A stretch of DNA of 6,471 nt from Pyrinomonadaceae bacterium (GTDB lineage: Bacteria; Acidobacteriota; Blastocatellia; Pyrinomonadales; Pyrinomonadaceae). Position numbers and translations under genes: made by a program. Positions 1 through 4,388 of the stretch are shown here, piece after piece. The stretch spans positions 1 to 6,471 of the forward strand of contig JACMLC010000404.1 of assembly GCA_014379795.1 (NCBI GenBank), given 5' to 3'. Positions within the stretch are counted from its first letter, which is position 1. Each line of letters starts with the position of its first letter. The notes under the pieces are model-generated. The model made no database searches. It was given only the letters and a program-made list of their open reading frames with translations, and was not told where the DNA came from.

Positions 1-339
1 CAGCAGAATGTCCGTACCCGGCACAGGAGCTATATCCGTTTCTTCCAGACGCGCATCCTTGCGCCGCCAGAGCACCTCGCCCGTCTCGGCCTCTATGCCG
101 TAAAGCGACTTCTCCGTACCGATGAGGAGCACGCCCAATTCAGTCGCTTGATAAAAACGGACTCTCCCGTCCAATTTTGCAGACCATGGTTGAGACGCCC
201 GCGCAACACACGCGCCGCCCGCGAGCAGTAGAACCAACGAAGAGAAGAGCATCACACACGCCAGCGCCTGTAGCTTGCGGTGGAGAGAAGACCGCGCTCC
301 CTGTAAAAAACTCTGCTGCTGATGTCGAGATACAAACAT
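1..339 (-). CDS. Secreted PQQ-type beta-propeller repeat protein, 5' part (C-terminus outside window)
   Basis: The first 113 codons are visible and the reading frame runs off the left edge. The start is the ATG at 339-337, directly after an in-frame TAA. The N-terminus has a basic stretch (HRK, residues 20-22), a hydrophobic core (about 24-43) and an ARA cleavage motif at 46-48, so it looks like a Sec signal peptide and the mature protein should be extracytoplasmic. After it, LYGIEAETGEVLWRR (about residues 86-100) is a textbook PQQ/BamB-like propeller repeat ending in the conserved Trp. A later start at 252 would drop the basic n-region, so I prefer 339. There is no Shine-Dalgarno, but a TATAAT lies 8 nt upstream. 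The last visible residues do not reveal whether this is a BamB-like scaffold, a quinoprotein enzyme or another propeller protein. Fold assignment is fairly sure; function is unknown. Confidence 0.8.
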   Translation of the reverse strand, partial: MFVSRHQQQSFLQGARSSLHRKLQALACVMLFSSLVLLLAGGACVARASQPWSAKLDGRVRFYQATELGVLLIGTEKSLYGIEAETGEVLWRRKDARLEETDIAPVPGTDILL

Positions 340-347
340 TTATCGAA

Positions 348-377
348 ATTATAGGGGGGAAACTAAAGACTACACAA
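348..377 (-). promoter_or_regulatory. Probable sigma70-type promoter of the PQQ-repeat gene, leaderless arrangement
   Basis: On the minus strand a perfect TATAAT (353-348) is preceded after 18 nt by TTGTGT (377-372), a weak -35 matching TTG of the consensus. The expected transcription start, about 7 nt after the -10, falls at about 341-339, on or next to the ATG at 339. No purine-rich Shine-Dalgarno lies between -10 and ATG. The -10 match is strong and the -35 is poor, so an activator may be needed; see the palindrome just upstream. Confidence 0.55.
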
Positions 378-411
378 AGAGGCCGCTTGTGAATACACAA
401 CGCGTTGTGTA
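371..411. promoter_or_regulatory. Cluster of TTGTG/CACAA half-sites with an 18-bp perfect palindrome (candidate operator)
   Basis: Positions 394-411 (TACACAACGCGTTGTGTA) form a perfect 18-bp inverted repeat. A second TACACAA lies at 371-377 and a TTGTG at 387-391, so half-sites alternate in orientation: TACACAA 371, TTGTG 387, TACACAA 394, TTGTGTA 405. The inner pair 387-391/396-400 is also an inverted repeat with a 4-nt spacer. The palindrome centre (402.5) is about 62 nt upstream of the inferred start point of the PQQ-repeat gene, a distance typical of class I activator sites, while the 371 half-site overlaps the -35. It is unlikely to be a terminator, since no T-run follows on either strand. 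The regulator is not identifiable from sequence alone. Confidence 0.5.
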
Positions 412-453
412 AGGGCTGCCGTTTGCCGTTTATCGCTTTCCGACAAATTGACG

Positions 454-771
454 CTACTTCTGATTGCCGGCAATGGCTTGGCCGATCTCTTTAGGACTTG
501 CTCCGGTTGCCAACATCGCACGCACCAGCAACTCTAAGGAAACTGAGCTGTGCCCGGTCTCTGCCTTTGCTACGCGTGACTGGCTCGACTGAATTTTCTC
601 GGCCAACTGCGCTTGCGTCATGCGTTTTTCCCTTCTTTCACGCAGGCGGCGCGAGAGAGCCATCTTAATTTCTATCAGGGCGGATTCTTCCGGGGTCAGG
701 TTCAGGAATTCAGCAACCGTGCCGACCTTCCAGCCGCAAGCCTCTAATCGTTCGCGTTTTGCTTTTTTCAT
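454..771 (-). CDS. higA: XRE-family antitoxin of a HigBA-type toxin-antitoxin system
   Basis: A 105-residue DNA-binding antitoxin predicted to neutralise the toxin encoded just upstream and to repress the shared promoter. The N-terminal part (about 1-40, with GWKVGTVAEFLNLTPEES and ALIEIKMALS) is the conserved segment of Gp49-associated XRE antitoxins. A helix-turn-helix follows at about 51-73 (MTQAQLAEKI, then SQSRVAKAE as the recognition helix), and then the typical VSLELLVRAMLATG tail. I chose the ATG at 771 because AGAGGAG sits 5 nt before it. An in-frame GTG at 786 would overlap the toxin stop and add five residues but has no comparable ribosome site. The toxin stop lies 14 nt upstream of the ATG, so translation is probably coupled. 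The family is clear; the symbol is used in the sense of the HigA/XRE group. Confidence 0.88.
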   Translation of the reverse strand: MKKAKRERLEACGWKVGTVAEFLNLTPEESALIEIKMALSRRLRERREKRMTQAQLAEKIQSSQSRVAKAETGHSSVSLELLVRAMLATGASPKEIGQAIAGNQK

Positions 772-776
772 CTTTG

Positions 777-783
777 CTCCTCT
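777..783 (-). promoter_or_regulatory. Shine-Dalgarno of the antitoxin gene; decides its start
   Basis: AGAGGAG on the minus strand, 5 nt upstream of the ATG at 771 and immediately after the toxin stop codon (TAG at 788-786). It supports the 771 start over the GTG at 786 and should let ribosomes that finish the toxin reinitiate on the antitoxin. Confidence 0.7.
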
Positions 784-785
784 CA

Positions 786-1118
786 CTATCTGCCGTCATA
801 CAATCGCAAACGCCTCTGGCACTTTGCTATCGCCTCATCGGGCGTCGTCCGCGTAGTCTTGTTGAAGACCTCGATGATGACAATCGCATCCTCGTCAGTC
901 CGGTAAATGATGCGCCAGTTCTTATTCTTGTCACGCACGCGCAGCTCATGACAATGCGTGGCGATGGTCGGCATGGGTCTTGATTGCGGCAATCCTAAAT
1001 TCTCGCCCTGCTGTAGGCGGCGTAATAACAACCCGGCTTCGAGCCGCGCGACTATTGAGAATGGCGGCGTTTTGATCTCGCCATGCAGCCACACGAGCGG
1101 CTTGTCATTTCCATTCAT
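786..1118 (-). CDS. higB: RelE/HigB-like toxin, phage Gp49-like family (type II toxin-antitoxin system)
   Basis: A 110-residue protein, the normal length for the Gp49-like branch of the RelE/ParE superfamily. Characteristic blocks run in order: KPLVWLHGEIKTPPFS (6-21), ARLEAGLLLRRLQQGE (24-39), LPQSRPMPTI (43-52), CHELRVRD (56-63), WRIIYR (68-73), AIVIIEVFNKTTRTTP (78-93) and a basic C-terminal helix (about 98-107). Basic residues R60, R69, R73 and K87 lie where this fold carries its RNA-contacting residues, so ribosome-dependent mRNA cleavage is the expected activity; that is inferred from the family. The toxin gene comes first, the order usual for HigBA and opposite to RelBE. Its TAG overlaps a GTG codon in the antitoxin frame. 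The ATG at 1118 has no Shine-Dalgarno; a TATACT lies 6 nt upstream. The gene appears intact. Confidence 0.9.
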   Translation of the reverse strand: MNGNDKPLVWLHGEIKTPPFSIVARLEAGLLLRRLQQGENLGLPQSRPMPTIATHCHELRVRDKNKNWRIIYRTDEDAIVIIEVFNKTTRTTPDEAIAKCQRRLRLYDGR

Positions 1119-1124
1119 CAGTCA

Positions 1125-1153
1125 AGTATATGTCAGATATGACATGCGAACAA
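1125..1153 (-). promoter_or_regulatory. Promoter of the toxin-antitoxin operon
   Basis: On the minus strand TTGTTC (1153-1148), a 17-nt spacer and TATACT (1130-1125) form a reasonable sigma70-type promoter. The -10 ends 6 nt before the toxin ATG at 1118, so the transcript would start at or within a nucleotide or two of the ATG, again suggesting a leaderless message. Confidence 0.55.
1130..1145. promoter_or_regulatory. Inverted-repeat operator candidate for antitoxin autorepression
   Basis: ATGTCA-GATA-TGACAT is a perfect inverted repeat with 6-bp arms and a 4-bp centre. It fills most of the spacer between the -35 and -10 boxes of the toxin-antitoxin promoter, so a bound antitoxin dimer would block RNA polymerase. 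XRE antitoxins commonly autoregulate this way; binding here is inferred from position and symmetry. Confidence 0.6.
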
Positions 1154-1257
1154 GAAAGACCGGGACATCTCAAAGATGCCTGTGACCTCCACCCCGTTCA
1201 GTAAGATTGGCGGTTAGTCTTCAAATCTCTATTATCGCGAAAGCTTTTGCTGTGCCC

Positions 1258-2187
1258 TTAATTTTTCGCCTCTGTGGTGGCGGGATTTTGAGTCAGACGA
1301 AGAAATACCTGTTCGAGCGTTTCGCGCTGTGGCGATAATTCCATGACGCGGAATCCGCGTTCAACCAGCAAGGCGTTGACCAGCGGAATCTGGTCGTCTG
1401 CCATTATCACATAGAGAGATTGGTCGCCGTTGCGGCTGACAGATAGTTTCGGGTTATGTGAAAGAAGTTGATAGGCTTCCTCAATCCGGTCAACGGTTAA
1501 TTTGATTGTGGTGGTCTTTGCGATTAGCTCTTCGATAGAGCCTTGATAAATCAAGCGGCCTTGATCAATGATCGCGATGCGATTGCAAATCTGCTCGACT
1601 TCAAAGAGCAAGTGGCTTGAGAGCATGATCGTCAGCCCCAGCTCGTCTCGCAGCCTGCGAATCAACAAACGCATTTCATGTATGCCTTGCGGGTCGAGGC
1701 CATCTGTCGGCTCGTCAAGAATCACAAACTCCGGAGCGGGCAAGAGTGCCTGTGCAATGCCGAGCCGCTGCCGCATGCCATGCGAGTAGACGCGGACGGG
1801 GTCGTGCGCGCGGTCGCGCAAGCCTACGATGTCAAGCACAGCCTCTATGCGTTCTGTTTTTGCCCCGCCGGACATCGCGGCAAACATGCGCAGATTTCGC
1901 CAGCCGGAAAAGTGATCGTAAAAAGCGGGGGCTTCGATAATCGCGCCGATGCGTGCCAGTGCGCGTAAGGGATGCTTTGACATATCGTGTCCGAGCAGGC
2001 GCACGCGCCCGGAAGTAGGGCGCACCAGTCCAAGCGCCATCCGAATAGTCGTTGATTTTCCAGCCCCGTTACGCCCCAGAAAGCCAAAGATGTCACCACG
2101 CTCAACCTTCAAAGAGAGTTGGTTGACGACCACACGGCGGCTGTATTTTTTTGTCAGTAGCTCTGTCTCTAAAACAGCATCACTCAT
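1258..2187 (-). CDS. ABC transporter ATP-binding protein (BcrA/DrrA/CcmA-like exporter subfamily)
   Basis: A 309-residue ATPase that should power the ABC-2 permease encoded two genes upstream. All motifs are present: Walker A GRNGAGKST (38-46), ABC signature YSHGMRQRLGIAQ (134-146), Walker B FVILDEP (154-160, catalytic E159), D-loop GLDP (163-166) and H-loop His192 in LSSHLL. The Q-loop position reads IGAIIEAPAFY (80-90), with Glu in place of the usual Gln, a variant common in bacitracin/lantibiotic-type exporters. After about residue 215 comes a roughly 90-residue C-terminal extension typical of this subfamily. The ATG at 2187 puts the first beta strand (LETELLTKKY) at the expected distance from the N-terminus; no clear Shine-Dalgarno precedes it. 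It lies 43 nt after the EEP-family gene and probably ends the operon, although no hairpin-plus-T-run terminator is seen downstream. Substrate unknown. Confidence 0.93.
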   Translation of the reverse strand: MSDAVLETELLTKKYSRRVVVNQLSLKVERGDIFGFLGRNGAGKSTTIRMALGLVRPTSGRVRLLGHDMSKHPLRALARIGAIIEAPAFYDHFSGWRNLRMFAAMSGGAKTERIEAVLDIVGLRDRAHDPVRVYSHGMRQRLGIAQALLPAPEFVILDEPTDGLDPQGIHEMRLLIRRLRDELGLTIMLSSHLLFEVEQICNRIAIIDQGRLIYQGSIEELIAKTTTIKLTVDRIEEAYQLLSHNPKLSVSRNGDQSLYVIMADDQIPLVNALLVERGFRVMELSPQRETLEQVFLRLTQNPATTEAKN

Positions 2188-2230
2188 AGAAAATTTTTAG
2201 CAGAACTCTTTTCAAAGTTCCGTTGAAGAT

Positions 2231-3058
2231 TTACAAAGCCACTTCTATCAGCAGCGGCCAGTGATCCATGCGGCCAACGGCTGCGCCTCTTAAAACTTCC
2301 GCGCGCCTGAGCAAGACCCTTTCAGGCGGCCCGAAGATATAGTCTATGCGGCGGTCGTTAATGGCAGTATCGCCCGCATCTCGACCCAGATCGCGAAAGT
2401 ATTTGAGCAGGTAGCTGTACGCCTCGCTATCGTGCTTCAGGTCGTCCGTGTAGAGGTGTGATTCGTCTTTAACAGCCACTTCAAAATTAAAATCACCGGC
2501 GACAAAGACGATTGTTCCTTCGGGTCGAGCCTCTGTCCACTCAACCAGTTCCCCTGTATAAGCTCGCCGTCGCGCTGCGCTAAAAGCGTCCGCGTGCGCG
2601 CTGACCAGCACGATTTCCGGCAGCTCGGGACGGAGATGAAAAGTCGCGCCAAGCGCAAATTTCCCATCCGCACGTATATCTTCAAAGCGTGCCGCGCGGT
2701 CTTTGACAAGCACGGCTTCCACACGATCCGCGTTGCCGGGACGGGCGACTGCGCCGCGATAACGCCCACCCAAATACCCCAGCAAAATTTTAAGCTGCTC
2801 ATCGCCGGACAATTCCTGTATTGCTATGGCGTCCGGATCATGCGTCATGATGATTTCAGCTACAGCTCTTAAATCCCTCGTCTGTGCGCGCGTGTCGTCT
2901 TCCAAATCGGCGTAGCCAACATTCCATGTCATCAGCCGCAGGCGCGGGCCGTCCGACGGCTTTGTGGCGAGCAATGACCGCTTACGCGCCGGTTGGAAAT
3001 AGAACGCGCTACAGATCATCAGCGCGAAGAGAATAGCCAGTAGAGCTTTGGCCCACAT
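2231..3058 (-). CDS. Membrane-anchored endonuclease/exonuclease/phosphatase (EEP) family hydrolase
   Basis: A 275-residue protein with one N-terminal hydrophobic helix (about 4-21) followed by an EEP domain. Expected metal-binding and catalytic motifs are all visible: LMTWNVGYA (Asn46), IQELSG (Glu82), SAHADAF (His155), GDFNFE (Asp189, Asn191), RRIDYIF (Asp239) and the terminal MDHWPL (Asp265-His266). The enzyme should therefore be an active Mg2+-dependent phosphodiesterase or phosphatase. The family includes nucleases, sphingomyelinases and inositol-phosphate phosphatases, and sequence alone does not separate them. Basic residues directly after the helix (RKR, 25-27) make topology uncertain: cytoplasmic by the positive-inside rule, periplasmic if the helix acts as a signal peptide. 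The ATG at 3058 lies 2 nt after the permease stop, which implies co-transcription and translational coupling. Placement between permease and ATPase suggests it acts on the transported lipid or nucleotide-like compound, or on its target; that is inference. Confidence 0.88.
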   Translation of the reverse strand: MWAKALLAILFALMICSAFYFQPARKRSLLATKPSDGPRLRLMTWNVGYADLEDDTRAQTRDLRAVAEIIMTHDPDAIAIQELSGDEQLKILLGYLGGRYRGAVARPGNADRVEAVLVKDRAARFEDIRADGKFALGATFHLRPELPEIVLVSAHADAFSAARRRAYTGELVEWTEARPEGTIVFVAGDFNFEVAVKDESHLYTDDLKHDSEAYSYLLKYFRDLGRDAGDTAINDRRIDYIFGPPERVLLRRAEVLRGAAVGRMDHWPLLIEVAL

Positions 3059-3060
3059 CC

Positions 3061-3912
3061 TTAACTCGTGATGTCCTTTCGACTAAAGATCGTGATTGCT
3101 AACAGCAGCGTTCCGAAAATGTATGCGCCGCAGATGCTTCCATAATGATAGAAGCTTTGCCATGGAATTGACGGCTTGAACACGTCACGCCAGAAGTCCA
3201 TGTCTGTAGTAAAGAAGTAGGGCCGCAGGTGCTCGAAGAACTCGATCCGCCCGATGATATAAAACATGAGATAGAGAGCGATGGTTGCGACCGTCGCCAT
3301 CTGCGGAGTCTCAAACAGCACAGAGAAGAGCATCGCGATAGCAGCTATCACAAGCAGCGCCCATGTGCCGGAGAGGCTCGCATAAACGAAACGCCAGAGC
3401 GCTTCATCGCGCATGATCTTCCCCGGCTCGTCCACGAGGTTGAGCGGGCCGGGATACAATTCCAGATTGCCCCAGCCGACAAACAACAATCCTGCCAGCA
3501 GATTGAGTCCGATAAAAAAGGCCATCAGCAGATAAGTATAAAAAGCGACCATCAAAAATTTTGAGAGAAAGATCGAGACGCGCGAAAGAGGCCGCACACA
3601 AATCATGCGAAGAGTGCCCGTACGCGCTTCGCCTGCGATCTGCGCCCCCGCGACCATCGCTACGAAAATAGGAATCAGCAGGCTAAAGGAGAACATCACG
3701 GAATAGAGCGCGAAGGTCAGGCCGTTGAAATAATTTTTCGATTCATACGTATACTTAAACTGCTCCGTCGCCTGCCCGCCGGTCTTGCGTTCGGCATACG
3801 AATAAAAGCCCCACAGCATCAGCCCGACAAAACCTATTAGTGTGATAAAAGAGAGATGGACGCTCCTCGACCGGCAGATTTTAAAAAGCTCAAGCATCAG
3901 TTGTGTCAGCAT
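3061..3912 (-). CDS. ABC-2 type transporter permease
   Basis: A 283-residue integral membrane protein with about six predicted helices (roughly 20-39, 66-92, 115-146, 175-199, 203-221, 258-276), the usual layout for an ABC-2 half transporter that dimerises. Right after the second helix is AGEARTGTLRMICVRPLSR (93-111), the conserved cytoplasmic coupling segment of ABC-2 permeases (compare the general GE..GT...L..P.SR pattern). A soluble loop at about 40-65 follows helix 1, as is common for exporters of this group. It is the first gene of the permease-EEP-ATPase cluster. The ATG at 3912 has only a weak GAG-containing stretch upstream and no convincing promoter. With the ATPase at 1258-2187 it should form an efflux or export system. 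The substrate cannot be told. Confidence 0.9.
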   Translation of the reverse strand: MLTQLMLELFKICRSRSVHLSFITLIGFVGLMLWGFYSYAERKTGGQATEQFKYTYESKNYFNGLTFALYSVMFSFSLLIPIFVAMVAGAQIAGEARTGTLRMICVRPLSRVSIFLSKFLMVAFYTYLLMAFFIGLNLLAGLLFVGWGNLELYPGPLNLVDEPGKIMRDEALWRFVYASLSGTWALLVIAAIAMLFSVLFETPQMATVATIALYLMFYIIGRIEFFEHLRPYFFTTDMDFWRDVFKPSIPWQSFYHYGSICGAYIFGTLLLAITIFSRKDITS

Positions 3913-4029
3913 AGTCGCTCGATTCTTATTGCGATTGCGGGAAAGGATACCTTCTAAAAGGCATCAGATGCACGCGGGGTAGCCACAGATAGCTCATACT
4001 TACTAACGCCAATCTCCACAATATCTCGC

Positions 4030-4045
4030 ATGTGGGAATCCACAT
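4030..4045. repeat. Short inverted repeat upstream of the ABC permease
   Basis: ATGTGG and CCACAT form perfect 6-bp arms around GAAT, about 120 nt upstream of the permease start. It could be an operator or a leader hairpin; there is no T-run to make it a terminator. Confidence 0.35.
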
Positions 4046-4181
4046 CAACAGCCGCATTTGGTCTGTAATCCTGAAAGCACATTTTTCAACTTCAAGAGGG
4101 ATTTGAGATTTGAGCGCGTCCGATAATTTTTTGAACCAGAATTTTCCGCGTTATTGAGGCAGTTTGGCAGGTTTGGTTAAG

Positions 4182-4280
4182 GGCCTTGCAGGGAAAGTCA
4201 GAGGTCAGCGCAAGATGTTGCGACTTACCCTTGAGTTCTACTCAATATATCCACGACAAACTGACTTCCCCAGCAAGGCC
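4182..4280. repeat. 99-bp element bounded by 20-bp inverted arms with two nested hairpins
   Basis: The left arm (4182-4201, GGCCTTGCAGGGAAAGTCAG) pairs with the right arm (4261-4280, CTGACTTCCCCAGCAAGGCC) at 18 of 20 positions; the mismatches are 4190/4272 and 4194/4268. The 59-nt interior holds two more perfect stems: CGCAA-GATG-TTGCG (4209-4222) and TTGAG-TTCTA-CTCAA (4231-4245). Either strand would fold into a long closing stem with two internal arms. This could be a structured RNA, a cruciform, or a small non-autonomous (MITE/REP-like) repeat. No target-site duplication is obvious and the family is not one I recognise. Confidence 0.65.
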
Positions 4281-4325
4281 GCTCTAAAAGGTCTTGCACA
4301 CAAAGTCCGACTTGCACAAAAAGTC
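4185..4325 (+). repeat. Dispersed 15-bp repeats, consensus CTTGCAnnnAAAGTC
   Basis: Three direct copies: CTTGCAGGGAAAGTC (4185-4199), CTTGCACACAAAGTC (4293-4307) and CTTGCACAAAAAGTC (4311-4325). The last two differ at one base and are spaced 18 bp apart. A diverged inverted copy, CTTGCTGGGGAAGTC, is read on the minus strand at 4277-4263 and makes up the right arm of the inverted repeat. The repeats thus extend past the inverted-repeat element on the side of the regulator gene. Confidence 0.65.
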
Positions 4326-4327
4326 GG
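4307..4327. other. Stable short hairpin downstream of the regulator gene
   Basis: CCGACTT (4307-4313) and AAGTCGG (4321-4327) form a perfect 7-bp stem with a 7-nt loop, built from the second and third CTTGCA repeats. It lies about 60 nt after the regulator stop codon on the minus strand, so it could help end or protect that transcript. It lacks the following T-run of an intrinsic terminator, so I do not call it one. Confidence 0.45.
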
Positions 4328-4388
4328 GAGGGCTATTCAAATGATAGTCTTCCTGATGTGGTCGTCTCTCATCTTTGCTTTCGCATTT

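Larger units (their letters stand above)
3913..4388. other. 476-bp intergenic region with small palindromes and a repeat-rich element
   Basis: No convincing gene fits here. The part nearest the permease (3913-4160) contains short symmetric sequences: AAGG-ATA-CCTT (3943-3953), GCATC-A-GATGC (3961-3971), ATGTGG-GAAT-CCACAT (4030-4045) and a tandem ATTTGAG pair (4101-4114). GGCAGTTT/GGCAGGTTT is repeated at 4158-4174. The part nearest the regulator (4182-4327) is the foldable repeat element listed separately. The permease promoter is probably in this region, but I could not identify a good -35/-10 pair. Confidence 0.6.

Noticed and set aside
196..219. Lipoprotein signal (lipobox) in the PQQ-repeat protein, around Cys44
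   Set aside because: Residues before Cys are Gly-Gly-Ala without Leu/Val at -3; the ARA motif at 46-48 fits ordinary signal peptidase I cleavage better.
140..400. Minus-strand open frame of 86 codons near the left end
   Set aside because: It is in a different frame from the PQQ-repeat gene, which has a signal peptide and recognisable repeats; this frame encodes nothing family-like.
454..786. Longer antitoxin starting at GTG 786
   Set aside because: The Shine-Dalgarno AGAGGAG lies inside this extension and points to the ATG at 771.
620..983. Plus-strand open frames opposite the toxin-antitoxin genes
   Set aside because: They are antisense shadows of two well-recognised minus-strand genes and show no family features of their own.
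1166..1178. CATCT-CAA-AGATG hairpin between the ABC ATPase and toxin genes as a terminator
   Set aside because: Only 5 bp of stem, no T-run on either strand, and it is upstream of the toxin promoter rather than just after the ATPase stop.
4182..4280. tRNA-like cloverleaf
   Set aside because: The closing stem is 20 bp, there are only two internal arms, and no anticodon-loop or T-loop consensus is present.
4293..4325. Start of a CRISPR-like array
   Set aside because: Repeats are 15 bp with a 3-bp gap and irregular spacing overall; no spacers of regular length and no cas genes nearby.
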